DNA of 64,000 nucleotides from Virgibacillus salarius (GTDB lineage Bacteria; Bacillota; Bacilli; Bacillales; Amphibacillaceae): NCBI RefSeq assembly GCF_039521925.1, contig NZ_BAAACY010000063.1, positions 10,526 to 74,525 on the forward strand, in the 5' to 3' direction. Both the position numbers and the translations under genes were made by a program. The notes under the pieces are model-generated. The model was not told the DNA's origin. It saw only the letters and a program-made list of their open reading frames with translations, and made no database searches. Each line of letters begins with the position of its first letter. Position 1 is the first letter of the stretch. Shown here one piece after another: positions 16,489-25,530 of this stretch.

Positions 16489-17082
16489 TTAATTTCCAAC
16501 CCATCCACGCTCAACTACAATCTTTTTAATTTTGATCTCTTTTTCAAAAAAAGGGAGCACAATTTGCATGGTATTTTCAGCTTCAATCTTTACATTTGCC
16601 GCATCTTCGCTAGTTCCATGTGGAAAGGAGGAATCTATTACTCGAACACTTTCTGGACTAAAAAAAGTTGAGCTAAATACATTTTCTTCGTATTTTTTTT
16701 GAACTATTCCTTGATAAATTTCATTGGAGAAGTAATTAAGTCCTTGCCCTGATGTTGGAATAACATCCTTACCTACTGCTCCTAATTTATCAAGTATATA
16801 ATTAGCCACCTCATGATTTCCTAACTTACCTGCAGCACCCTCTGTCAAAGAATCAACAAACCCATCTGTTTGTTCTTGGATCAGACCTTGCCCTACCATT
16901 GCTAAATATGAATAATGAGCTACAGACTGAGCTGTTTCATTTACCGCTTCCTGTAATGCCATCTCAGCTATCGAAATTTTCACTAATGAGGTGAGAAACA
17001 AAATAAAAGTTAACAAAAGAGGGATGATTAATGCTGCTTCCAACGTTATACTTCCACTATTTTTTTTTAGAAAATTCAACAT
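16489..17082 (-). CDS. TadE-like minor pilin / pilus protein
   Basis: A 197-aa protein with a short charged N-terminus (MLNFLKKNSGSITLEAALIIP) and one hydrophobic helix (about 18-42). This is the TadE/TadF pattern in which a Glu near the helix start resembles pilin E5. The rest is predicted outside the membrane. It ends KKIVVERGWVGN. TadE-like proteins are minor pseudopilins needed for Flp pilus assembly. A copy of its tail survives at about 14033-14080, so this gene too took part in the duplications. Confidence 0.75.
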   Translation of the reverse strand: MLNFLKKNSGSITLEAALIIPLLLTFILFLTSLVKISIAEMALQEAVNETAQSVAHYSYLAMVGQGLIQEQTDGFVDSLTEGAAGKLGNHEVANYILDKLGAVGKDVIPTSGQGLNYFSNEIYQGIVQKKYEENVFSSTFFSPESVRVIDSSFPHGTSEDAANVKIEAENTMQIVLPFFEKEIKIKKIVVERGWVGN

Positions 17083-17115
17083 AACACACCCCTTTTCCTT
17101 ATGATTTAATACGGT

Positions 17116-17496
17116 TTAATCAATGTTCACACAACGATCAGGAATCTTGTCGTAATTAGCTATTTTTTCTACTTCATAATTATCATTTATTAAGAAATGG
17201 TTCCTTTGTTCACCATCACTTGTTTCCCAAAATGTAATAAATTTACCGGTAAATCCATCACTTTTATGGTCTATATGTAGTGCTTCACAAACTTCAATAT
17301 TGATAATATCAGCTTCTTGATAATCTCTGCCTGGAAAGTTCATGTCTAGTGCTCCTTCTACAATCGCACTTTTTGCTTTTGCTTGATCTAAATCTTCAAT
17401 ACGTATACCTGGGGCACTTTCAGTATCCGTTTCATTATTCCCACATCCGGCAAGTAATAGAAATGAGGCCCCTAACGCCATTAATAATTTCTTCAT
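17116..17496 (-). CDS. Small lipoprotein, family member 1
   Basis: A 126-aa lipoprotein (MKKLLMALGASFLLLAGCGN) with a small Cys-containing domain: EGALD, DIINIEVCEALHID, FWETSDGEQ, IPDRCVNID. The two Cys (in VCEA and DRCV) are conserved in the neighbour at 17572-17943 and may form a disulfide. The ATG at 17496 is preferred to the TTG three codons earlier because AGGAG lies 8 bases before it. Function unknown; family not recognised. Confidence 0.65.
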   Translation of the reverse strand: MKKLLMALGASFLLLAGCGNNETDTESAPGIRIEDLDQAKAKSAIVEGALDMNFPGRDYQEADIINIEVCEALHIDHKSDGFTGKFITFWETSDGEQRNHFLINDNYEVEKIANYDKIPDRCVNID

Positions 17497-17571
17497 TTCT
17501 AGCAACTCCTAATTTTTATCTAAAATCACAACTTAATATTCTTGTACTTTCTCACTAAAAGGACCTTCCTA

Positions 17572-17943
17572 TTAATCAATATAGATGCAGCGGTCTTCAA
17601 TTTTTCTATAGCCAGAAATTATTTCTATCTCATAATCAGTAGTTAGCGAGAAATCGTACGCAAATTTACCATCACTTGTCTCCCACTCCACTTTATACAT
17701 ATCGATAAATCCAGCTTCTTCATTGTCAATATGGTATGATTCACAAACCTCGATATTTACAATATCGGATGGGCTATAGCCTTTATCATGTAGGATATGG
17801 CTCTCTAAAGCCCCTTCAGCTATGGCTTCTCTTGCTTTATCTTTATCTAATTCTTCTAAAGTGCCACCATCACCACCTGAAGAATTTGAACAGCCAGCTA
17901 CTAAGAAAGTGATAAAAATAAGTAGGAATGATAGTTTTTTCAT
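17572..17943 (-). CDS. Small lipoprotein, family member 2
   Basis: A 123-aa lipoprotein (lipobox LVAGCSN) paralogous to the gene just downstream: EGALESHI, SDIVNIEVCESYHID, EWETSDGKF, IEDRCIYID. The start at 17943 gives a normal signal peptide; the longer frame upstream has no ribosome site. The pair arose by tandem duplication. I do not recognise the family. Confidence 0.65.
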   Translation of the reverse strand: MKKLSFLLIFITFLVAGCSNSSGGDGGTLEELDKDKAREAIAEGALESHILHDKGYSPSDIVNIEVCESYHIDNEEAGFIDMYKVEWETSDGKFAYDFSLTTDYEIEIISGYRKIEDRCIYID

Positions 17944-17998
17944 TACGCACAACAACTCCTTAGCCATTAATAAATACTTTATACTTCTCGAAAGTTTT

Positions 17999-18028
17999 GG
18001 GTGAGGAGTAGTATAACCTCTCCTCACC
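17999..18028. other. GC-rich intercistronic hairpin
   Basis: GGTGAGGAG / CTCCTCACC arms with an 11-base loop lie between two lipoprotein genes. No T run follows on the minus strand, so a processing or partial termination hairpin is more likely than a full terminator. Confidence 0.45.
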
Positions 18029-18044
18029 TTTTGGATTTCACTAC

Positions 18045-18617
18045 TTATTGTTCTGGGTTCGGTAATTCAAAGTGTGTTTCTTCGTCAGACATCATTTCAT
18101 ACTTTAATACAAATGTATCAGCATAATCAACGCTTGTAAGGTATACTAAATGACCTTGTATTTCTTCACCAGGGGCTAATTCTTCATCTCCTACGGTAAA
18201 AAATTCATCATTTGATGTATGACCACCTTCTGCGCCCATTTCTGTAAAATTTGCTGAAAACATTTCGTTTGGTACATAGGCTCGATCACTAATATTTTTG
18301 ATGGTCAATTCAACAACCGCGAATCTATCTTCCTCACGAGCTCCAGTAACATAATCTTCAATAGTTGTTCCATCCACTTCTCTAGTAAGCTTAAAATCGT
18401 CTACGGTTACCTCATAGTCGAATTCATATAAATCACTGGTGATCACAGCTGTTTCACCGATTTGATACACTTTTTTCTGTTCTTCCTTTTTCGAAGTATC
18501 GGTATCAGTTGCCTTTTCATTATTTCCTTCTCCAGTATCTTTCGTAGTATCACCTTCGTCACTGCATGCTACTAATAACAAACTTGCAAATAACATAATC
18601 AATAGTTTTTTCATCAA
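18045..18617 (-). CDS. DUF4352-type lipoprotein 5
   Basis: A 190-aa lipoprotein (lipobox LLVACSD) with the same plan as that at 15468-16052: YQIGETAVITSDLYEFDYEV, FAVVELTIKNISDRAYVPNEMFSANF, LAPGEEIQGHLVYL, ending SDEETHFELP. It lies 15 bases downstream of the DUF5702-like gene and is therefore co-transcribed with the pilus genes. Confidence 0.78.
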   Translation of the reverse strand: MMKKLLIMLFASLLLVACSDEGDTTKDTGEGNNEKATDTDTSKKEEQKKVYQIGETAVITSDLYEFDYEVTVDDFKLTREVDGTTIEDYVTGAREEDRFAVVELTIKNISDRAYVPNEMFSANFTEMGAEGGHTSNDEFFTVGDEELAPGEEIQGHLVYLTSVDYADTFVLKYEMMSDEETHFELPNPEQ

Positions 18618-18631
18618 TTATTCCCTCCTGA

Positions 18632-20797
18632 TTAATATGAGTATACTTTCCGTTTTTCAAAAATATAATAGTTACCCTCTACATTTCCAGGTAATACTTC
18701 TGCTAATTGTGGAATAAACCATAGCTTTAATTTACCTTGTACATTTCCTTCGATATACGATGGCTTGTCATTTAAGTTAACACCTGTCTCCTTCGTTATA
18801 ACCGCTTGTAGTCTTCTCATCTTTTCATTATTATACGGTTCACTGGTAGATTTCATAGCCATTATAATCCTTAGAAACATTGGCATCGTAAGAGTTACAT
18901 ACCCTCCCCCAAATGCTTTAAACGGATTCCATTTTATATTATATGGTTTGCTGGTCAAATCGCCCAGGTCTTTAGCTGTAGTACCTAGCGCTCCAGCCAA
19001 TGCTTTAAAGAAGCCTAATGGTCCAGCAAAACCGCCTTGTATTCCTTGTCCAATCAAATTGCCTACAAATAAAATTAAAGCAATGTCTTTTAAAAACATA
19101 AAGTAATTCATTCCAGCAACATTATATCCATAAGTAATATATTGTGCTTTTTTTGTAGCAAAAGCATAGGATTCTGAAGCTCCAATTTCATATGGTTCTA
19201 TTGATCCGTAATTCGCCATAATGTACTCATTAATATATAGTTCATTCCGAACAGAAGTTGGAAAACCTTGCATAAATACCACAAATTCTTTAAATCTATC
19301 GAATGCATCTTTGATAAATTGTAGACGACTCGGTTCTTCTGTATCGCCTACAGTTCCTGTTACTCCATCATATTCTGCGATAATATTATCAAGCTCAGCA
19401 TAAAGCTGATTATCACTTGATATTTGATTTTTGATATCATTATATTTATTCAATTCTGCCCATAAACTGCCAAAACTTTCATCTGCTTTTTCTTCTTCTG
19501 CTTGCGTATCCACATTTTCCAATGCTTTTTTCAGATCATCATATTTTTGCATTTGATCTTCTATTTTTTTCACTTGATTTTCTTTTAAGTTATTTAACTT
19601 AGTCTCGATAGATTGAATAATAATTTCTGCTGCTGTTTTATTATTGCTATCAATAGCTATATAAAACAATGCAAATAACTGACCTATACTATACTGTCCT
19701 GGATCACTTAGGTTTGGATTATCACCTAAGGATTTGTCAATTCGAACTTTTTCATAAATTGCATCCGTACCATCTAAAATATCTTTAAAAAAATCATCCG
19801 TTAGTGTAAATTTCTCTAATTCTGATAATAAATCACTACCATCCATCAATTCATTAATCTGGTCATTATAATCCTTTGCTGATCCACTTTTGGGATTAGT
19901 CAATTCACCACCAGAACCAACTAAATGGGTAGGTATATCATTATGGTATATCTCGATATCGATAACACTTTTATATATTTCAGCGTTAATTCCTGCTATG
20001 TAATTATCGATTTCCTTTTCTTCACTGGAACTCAATTCTTCCTCTCCATCTGCTTCTTTTTCTTTTAACTCTTGATACCTATCAAGATAAAAGACTAACT
20101 GATTGAAAGTTTTTATTCCTTTAGGGATTTTCTCATTATCAGATGAAACTGGATTACCAATGACACGATTCTTAATATCTTCGTTAATCAGTTTGTTATA
20201 AGGATTTAATTGTTTAATAGATTCATCAATTTCAGCATTCCTCTTTTTCATTAAGTCAAGAATTTCTTCATAGTTTTCAACTAGATCCTCTGCTTCTTCT
20301 ACATCTTCTACTGATATATCATTTCCTGTCAGTAATTCAAATAAATCTTTCCCCATTTGTACCGGTGCTTGATATTTCATACTTTCTATAACTTGATGTC
20401 GAAAAACATCATAGTCAACTAAGTTACGTGAATTATCAAAGCTTGCCGTTGCACTTGTAATCGATGGTCTTGCAAGGTTTTGTGTACCACTCAATTCAGA
20501 GCCAGAATAGAACTGATCATTCATATATGTAGTAAAATCCCCACCTGCATCATTTCCATCATATGCAAATAAGCCTACACCTGCCAAATCTGAACTAAAC
20601 TGCGACATGGTAGAACGTAATGCAGTCTCCATTGCACTATCTATTTGGCGTTCTGCACTTAGAATACGCAACGTATCGATCAATAATGCATTTAATAAGA
20701 AGATTGGCAGGATAATCATAATAGCATAGATCGAGACAGAACCATTATCCTTTAAAAAAAATCGTTTTACTTTTCTTTTCAAGTTATTCACCACCAA
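18632..20797 (-). CDS. Large DUF5702/TadG-like pilus-associated protein
   Basis: A protein of about 720 aa. The N-terminal NGSVSIYAIMIILPIFLLNALLIDTLRIL is a pilin-like membrane helix of the TadE/TadG group. A long extracellular, coiled-coil-rich region (about 170-540) and a hydrophobic region with one or two membrane segments near 575-610 follow (YFMFLKDIALILFVGN). The layout matches DUF5702 proteins seen in firmicute Tad loci. The start (TTG/GTG cluster at 20797) overlaps the TadE gene's end by 14 bases, implying coupling. A truncated duplicate lies at 11938-12069. Role: probably a minor pilus or anchoring component. Confidence 0.75.
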   Translation of the reverse strand: MVVNNLKRKVKRFFLKDNGSVSIYAIMIILPIFLLNALLIDTLRILSAERQIDSAMETALRSTMSQFSSDLAGVGLFAYDGNDAGGDFTTYMNDQFYSGSELSGTQNLARPSITSATASFDNSRNLVDYDVFRHQVIESMKYQAPVQMGKDLFELLTGNDISVEDVEEAEDLVENYEEILDLMKKRNAEIDESIKQLNPYNKLINEDIKNRVIGNPVSSDNEKIPKGIKTFNQLVFYLDRYQELKEKEADGEEELSSSEEKEIDNYIAGINAEIYKSVIDIEIYHNDIPTHLVGSGGELTNPKSGSAKDYNDQINELMDGSDLLSELEKFTLTDDFFKDILDGTDAIYEKVRIDKSLGDNPNLSDPGQYSIGQLFALFYIAIDSNNKTAAEIIIQSIETKLNNLKENQVKKIEDQMQKYDDLKKALENVDTQAEEEKADESFGSLWAELNKYNDIKNQISSDNQLYAELDNIIAEYDGVTGTVGDTEEPSRLQFIKDAFDRFKEFVVFMQGFPTSVRNELYINEYIMANYGSIEPYEIGASESYAFATKKAQYITYGYNVAGMNYFMFLKDIALILFVGNLIGQGIQGGFAGPLGFFKALAGALGTTAKDLGDLTSKPYNIKWNPFKAFGGGYVTLTMPMFLRIIMAMKSTSEPYNNEKMRRLQAVITKETGVNLNDKPSYIEGNVQGKLKLWFIPQLAEVLPGNVEGNYYIFEKRKVYSY

Positions 20798-21407
20798 AAA
20801 ACTTCCTTATGGAGCTAACTGCATCACTTAATGCTCCATTCATGCCAAATTCACTCCATAAATATTTACCGAAGTTGGCAGTTCTAATTAATTCAGGAGT
20901 TTCAGTAACCACATGGCTAGATGTTCCTTTCACCTTGCTTCCAATCATATTTTTGAAAAAGGTGGGGATATACAAGCCAGATTCAGCCTCCACCTCAACT
21001 TCGCTATATATCAGCGTATTATTATAGTCCACTTTTAATGTAATTGCACCATTGTATATATCTGCTTTTCTTTTCTTATCTACTACTATATTGTCTCCAG
21101 AAAAACCACTTAAGTTAAAAAAACCTAAAACATCATTATCTGTGACCCGCCAATATAATCCATCTCCACCAGCTAGACCTGTATATTCTGTTTTTTCAAA
21201 ATCACCCGTTTTTATGTCTTTATGTGTACTATTCCATGTATAGGCGAGCTCACTTGATACTTTATGCGCCATATAGCTTGCCGTGCCCATTTGAAAAATA
21301 ATAATACAAAAGAAGACGCCAATTAGAGTAAACATTAGAAGAGCAGGGAAGACAAGGGTAGCTTCAATTGTAAAGCTTCCCCGTTCTTCCTTCATAAAGG
21401 GCTTCAT
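20784..21407 (-). CDS. TadE-like minor pilin (intact copy)
   Basis: A 207-aa protein: MKPFMKEERGSFTIEATLVFP, then a hydrophobic helix to about residue 40, and an extracellular domain ending FGKYLWSEFGMNG...FFGGE. The start at 21407 has AAGGGAG 8 bases before it; the longer frame to 21431 does not. It is the intact paralog of the broken gene at 12763-13355, and the Trp lost there (GLYWRV) is present here. Predicted Flp pilus pseudopilin. Confidence 0.8.
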   Translation of the reverse strand: MKPFMKEERGSFTIEATLVFPALLMFTLIGVFFCIIIFQMGTASYMAHKVSSELAYTWNSTHKDIKTGDFEKTEYTGLAGGDGLYWRVTDNDVLGFFNLSGFSGDNIVVDKKRKADIYNGAITLKVDYNNTLIYSEVEVEAESGLYIPTFFKNMIGSKVKGTSSHVVTETPELIRTANFGKYLWSEFGMNGALSDAVSSIRKFFGGE

Positions 21408-21460
21408 ATTAATTACTCCCTTCATTTTCAACTGTTAATTATTAATTAACATTCATTCTC

Positions 21461-22132
21461 TTACTTTACTTCCCCTTCACTGAATTCCCATTCAGCTCGG
21501 GTCGTAATTTGATCTGCAGCATGACCAAATACAAAATTGTAATTATCTGTTTTCTCTATATCAAACACATAAGTTCCATTAATAGAATCTCCAGGATCTA
21601 ATTCTCCCTCTATCAACTGTATTTCTGAAGCATCCTGAAGATACTGAGACCCAATAGGTGGTACGTATTCATTGGAATCAAGCCCTCCTAAACCAGGTTC
21701 AAAGATATCAGTAGCATCAAACGCCCTATCATCGACATTCTTTACAGTAACATCTACTAATACAAATGTGTCTCCATATAAGGATACATTTTCAAGTTCA
21801 TCACGATAGCTTACTTCATTTAATGTCACTTCGTATTTTAATTTATCAGGTGAGCTTACAACGATTCCTGTCTCTCCTATTTTCAAGCCAAGTTGATGCT
21901 CTACATACTCATCATTACTAGTTTCTTCGTCTTTCTCTTCTGTAGCTGTTCCATCTTCCGATTCTTGCTGTATATTCTCATTAGAAGTATCAGTATTATT
22001 GCTATCTGTTTCTGTTTGCTCTGCCCCCGTCTGTTCCGCTTCCTCATTTGGTTTATCATCAGAACAGGCAGCTAAGATTAGACAAATTATTAATACTAAG
22101 AACATGGATAATAAACTGTTTTTTTTCATCAT
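21461..22132 (-). CDS. DUF4352-type lipoprotein 6
   Basis: A 223-aa lipoprotein: lipobox LAACSD, a long Glu/Thr/Gln-rich linker (about 25-80), then LKIGETGIVVSSPDKLKYEVTL, FVLVDVTVKNVDDRAFDATDIF, LDPGDSINGTYVFDI and the end RAEWEFS. It is most similar to the lipoprotein at 12121-12759. It lies between the Flp pilin gene and the TadE gene. Confidence 0.75.
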   Translation of the reverse strand: MMKKNSLLSMFLVLIICLILAACSDDKPNEEAEQTGAEQTETDSNNTDTSNENIQQESEDGTATEEKDEETSNDEYVEHQLGLKIGETGIVVSSPDKLKYEVTLNEVSYRDELENVSLYGDTFVLVDVTVKNVDDRAFDATDIFEPGLGGLDSNEYVPPIGSQYLQDASEIQLIEGELDPGDSINGTYVFDIEKTDNYNFVFGHAADQITTRAEWEFSEGEVK

Positions 22133-22169
22133 AGATTGTTAATCCTCCTCAAAAAACGGATAGTCATGA

Positions 22170-22349
22170 TCACTCACCTGGAAGCTGTTCATCTATATTG
22201 TCAAATAGATTATTTGCCCATTTTGTAATCCTTTCCTTGAATAAGAGGGCAATTGCTACTAAAACAGCTAATATTAAAAGCACTTCAATTGTTTCTAACC
22301 CTTCTTCATCATTCCAAAAATCCTTCCAAAAATTTGTGATTTTTTCCAT
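22170..22349 (-). CDS. Flp-type (type IVb/IVc) pilin
   Basis: A 59-aa protein: a charged N-terminal part ending in Gly (FWNDEEG), then LETIEVLLILAVLVAIALLF. This is the canonical Flp pilin processing site with a Glu (E5) and hydrophobic helix, followed by a short tail. Cleavage after G17 by the locus's prepilin peptidase is predicted. The ribosome site GAGGAGAGAG is well placed. It sits directly after tadC. This is likely the major pilus subunit, although only one copy is present. Confidence 0.85.
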   Translation of the reverse strand: MEKITNFWKDFWNDEEGLETIEVLLILAVLVAIALLFKERITKWANNLFDNIDEQLPGE

Positions 22350-22384
22350 GTAAACTCTCTCCTCTATGCATATAAATTTAATAA

Positions 22385-23251
22385 TTAAAATATAGCTATT
22401 GCTGGGTAAATAACAATTAATAACACGGCACCAAATATAAAGATTATCGGGAATACCAATTTTGATGATGCTTCTTCCCCTTTAATTCTGGTAATCGTTT
22501 TTCGCTTATCCCATAATGATACCGATAATTCTTTCAGTGATTGAACTAAGAGAGCTCCACCTTTGCGATAATTCATCATAACGGTTGTCGTAAATATGGA
22601 AACCTCCTGAATCCCACATCTGTAATTTAGGTCCTTCATCACCTCCTGAAAGGGTGTGTTTGCTGACATTTTATTTACCGCTTCGTTTAGTTCAAAATAT
22701 AATGGGGAATCAAAAACCTTTTGTTTATTCTGATCCACACATTTTTTTATGGCACCTTGAACCGTATCTCCTGCATTTACTAATAGAATGACTTTATTAA
22801 CGAATTCGGGCAATTCAATAACAATAGAATCCTTTCGTTGCCTCACTTTTTTATCCAAATCCTTCACTAAATAAAAGCCTAAAATGCCCGTCAATATTAA
22901 TCCATATATTAAATTTGTATAACCTCCACCGTCCAATTCCACATATACCATTGTAAAGAATACTGCTAATGTTATGGTTGTGATGATTTTTGCCAAATAT
23001 ATTTTGGTATGATCGGCTGATAGTTTACTTCCTTTTAATATGATCATTTTCTGATGAATAGAATTAATCAATTTCGGCATTCGTTTATACAAGTTTAATT
23101 TATCAATGATAGCTAATGCGTAAGGAGCAATGATAGGTAATGTAATGTCTTCTTTATAACTAGAAATAAATGATTCATATACCTTCTTATATTTCAAGTT
23201 CATGCCAATGATAATTAATAGAATCACCATCAATATACTTTTTAGTATCAT
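22385..23251 (-). CDS. tadC: Tad pilus inner-membrane platform protein TadC
   Basis: A 288-aa membrane protein with a type II secretion F-like domain: NKVILLVNAGDTVQGAIKKC, then YRKGGALLVQSLKELS. Membrane helices are near 1-20, 90-105, 113-130 and 265-288. It forms the platform of the Flp pilus together with TadB. It starts 13 bases after tadB. Confidence 0.88.
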   Translation of the reverse strand: MILKSILMVILLIIIGMNLKYKKVYESFISSYKEDITLPIIAPYALAIIDKLNLYKRMPKLINSIHQKMIILKGSKLSADHTKIYLAKIITTITLAVFFTMVYVELDGGGYTNLIYGLILTGILGFYLVKDLDKKVRQRKDSIVIELPEFVNKVILLVNAGDTVQGAIKKCVDQNKQKVFDSPLYFELNEAVNKMSANTPFQEVMKDLNYRCGIQEVSIFTTTVMMNYRKGGALLVQSLKELSVSLWDKRKTITRIKGEEASSKLVFPIIFIFGAVLLIVIYPAIAIF

Positions 23252-23264
23252 AGATTAACCCTTC

Positions 23265-24194
23265 CTATACCTCTATGTCCATAATCTTTTGACTAATTAA
23301 AAGTCCACAAATGATACACGCGAGCGCAACTGTCATAACAATTGGCCCCAATGTGCCAAACTCATATAATGGTGCTACAAAATCAGGGGAAGTCACTTTC
23401 AGCATGACCGTAATTCCCACCGGAGCCACCGCCATAATCTTAGACTCAAATTTCTTTTGGGAAACTAGTACCCTAATATCCTGTTGTATTTCGATTTTAT
23501 CTGTAATAATATCAGCTGTACGTTTGATTACTTCTACTAAGTCTCCACCAGTTCGTTTACATGTAATAAATACATCTGAAAAATTACGGATATCATCTAC
23601 ATCGGAACGCTTGGCAAAGTCATCTATAGCACGTTCAATTATTTCACCATTTTCAACTCTCCGGTTAATCAAGTTTAATTCCTTCAAAATGTACGTGTCA
23701 TTATCGGGATAAAGCAATTTTAAGTCCTTTTGAGTTTCACGAAATGCATTCTCAATTGACTGCCCTGCTGCAAGAGATGATGCAAGTGAGCTAATTGCTT
23801 CCTTAAATTGTAAAGCCAATTCATCTTTTCGCATTTTTATTAAATCTTTACGCTTAAATTTAGGATAAATAATTCCAAGACATGCAGCGATACTTGATAC
23901 AATGATACTGTCATAAAATATTATTCCTACACAAAATATAATACTAGCTGCTAATAATGTATACTTCACTCGTTCTGTTTTCGACAATTTATAGGTTCCA
24001 TAGTCAATAAGATTTTCTCCACCTATGGTCCTTCTTTTAATTGCTTCTATACTTCTTCTTCTGACCTCAGCACCATGCTTTTCTGCCAGTTTTTTTTCTA
24101 TGTTTGCCAACTTTTTCTTTCGGACTCTACGGAAAATAAATATTCCTACACAAACAATAATAGCGGTAAGTGAAAGGATTTCTCTTGTGTCCAT
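23265..24194 (-). CDS. tadB: Tad pilus inner-membrane platform protein TadB
   Basis: A 309-aa membrane protein with an N-terminal helix (6-22), two helices near 77-112, a T2SS-F domain (ISSLASSLAAGQSIENAF; CKRTGGDLVEVIKRTADII) and two C-terminal helices. It lies between tadA and tadC, the standard order. Confidence 0.88.
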   Translation of the reverse strand: MDTREILSLTAIIVCVGIFIFRRVRKKKLANIEKKLAEKHGAEVRRRSIEAIKRRTIGGENLIDYGTYKLSKTERVKYTLLAASIIFCVGIIFYDSIIVSSIAACLGIIYPKFKRKDLIKMRKDELALQFKEAISSLASSLAAGQSIENAFRETQKDLKLLYPDNDTYILKELNLINRRVENGEIIERAIDDFAKRSDVDDIRNFSDVFITCKRTGGDLVEVIKRTADIITDKIEIQQDIRVLVSQKKFESKIMAVAPVGITVMLKVTSPDFVAPLYEFGTLGPIVMTVALACIICGLLISQKIMDIEV

Positions 24195-24225
24195 TTATCA
24201 TCCTCCTCTTCAGGCACACCTACTA

Positions 24226-25530
24226 TTAGGCAAACTGCTCCAATACATCGTTCTTTCCTGTGAGTTTTAGCTTTGATGTATTTTCCAGCTTATGATCCGT
24301 CTTTTGAAGCTTACCGATAATTTTTCCTCTGTAGTCCTCTCCGGTTTCTTCAAAAACATATAATGGTTTAATAATAATTTCACCATTCTCTACTCCACAC
24401 ACCTCAGAAATCTCCATTACTCGACGCGAATGGTCTCTAAGCCTCGATAAATGGACCATGATATCAATTGCCGATCCTATTTGTTTACGGATAACTTCAA
24501 TTGGTAATTCAGCACCACTTAAAACCATCGTTTCTAAACGGCTTAGCATATCATAAACGGAGTTCGCGTGCCCTGTAGAAAGAGACCCATCATGACCAGT
24601 GTTCATCGCCTGCAGCATATCTAATGCCTCTTGGCCACGTACCTCACCAACAATAATCCTGTTCGGTCGCATACGTAAGGAAGCCTTGATTAAATCTCTG
24701 ATTGTAATTTCGCCTTTACCCTCTGTATTGGCATTTCTTGTTTCGAGACTAACTAGATTTGGAACTTTGCGTATTTGTAACTCTGCCGAATCCTCGATAG
24801 TAAGAATTCTTTCCTCGGTTGGTATAAAATTGGACAATACATTTAAAAATGTCGTCTTACCAGAACCCGTTCCACCACTAATGAAAATATTATATTTCGC
24901 TTCTACTAACTGTTCGAGAAAATAAGCAACGTCCTCATCCAATGCACCAAACTGGATCAAGTCTTCAATCATTAAAGGCTTTTCTGGAAATTTACGAATT
25001 GTCATTGCTGGACCTTTTAAGGCTACTGGTGGTAATACAACATTTACCCTAGAGCCATCTTCTAATCTAGCATCTACAATAGGACTGGATTCATTAACAA
25101 CTCGGTTAACCTTAGAAACAATTGCTTGAATCGTATCTTCAAGCTTTTGTTGATTCTCAAATTTCACATTTGCATTCGATACTTGACCATCTCGTTCGAT
25201 ATAAATTTCATCATAATTATTTATCATAATCTCCGTTATAGATGGATCATCCAATATTGGCTGTAATACGCCAAGTCCTCTAAATGCATGATACATTCGA
25301 TCAACGATTCGTTTAATCATAACTGAGGAAATCTTTGACTCTCTTGCATACTCAATCACTGTCTCTTCAACGAGTTCCAGTAGCTCGTCATTTGTAGTTG
25401 AATGCATGAAGTCTAGTGTTTCCCTTAATTTATCGATTAACAGCTTCGTAATTTCATCCTCCGTTTTTGGTACCTTGCTCGTGGGCTGTTGATGAGCTGA
25501 TTCCTTATCCTTAGTTTCACTTATTGCCAC
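24226..25530 (-). CDS. tadA: Tad pilus assembly ATPase TadA/CpaF
   Basis: A 434-aa secretion ATPase of the CpaF group. Walker A is GGTGSGKT (219-226), the Asp/Glu box and Walker B RIIVGEVRG (E296) follow, and the His box is TGHDGSLSTGHAN (311-323). The N-terminal domain (about 25-215) has the usual PSITEIMIN and DGSRVNVVLPP motifs. It powers Flp pilus polymerisation. Its start overlaps the tadZ stop by 10 bases. Confidence 0.95.
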   Translation of the reverse strand: MAISETKDKESAHQQPTSKVPKTEDEITKLLIDKLRETLDFMHSTTNDELLELVEETVIEYARESKISSVMIKRIVDRMYHAFRGLGVLQPILDDPSITEIMINNYDEIYIERDGQVSNANVKFENQQKLEDTIQAIVSKVNRVVNESSPIVDARLEDGSRVNVVLPPVALKGPAMTIRKFPEKPLMIEDLIQFGALDEDVAYFLEQLVEAKYNIFISGGTGSGKTTFLNVLSNFIPTEERILTIEDSAELQIRKVPNLVSLETRNANTEGKGEITIRDLIKASLRMRPNRIIVGEVRGQEALDMLQAMNTGHDGSLSTGHANSVYDMLSRLETMVLSGAELPIEVIRKQIGSAIDIMVHLSRLRDHSRRVMEISEVCGVENGEIIIKPLYVFEETGEDYRGKIIGKLQKTDHKLENTSKLKLTGKNDVLEQFA

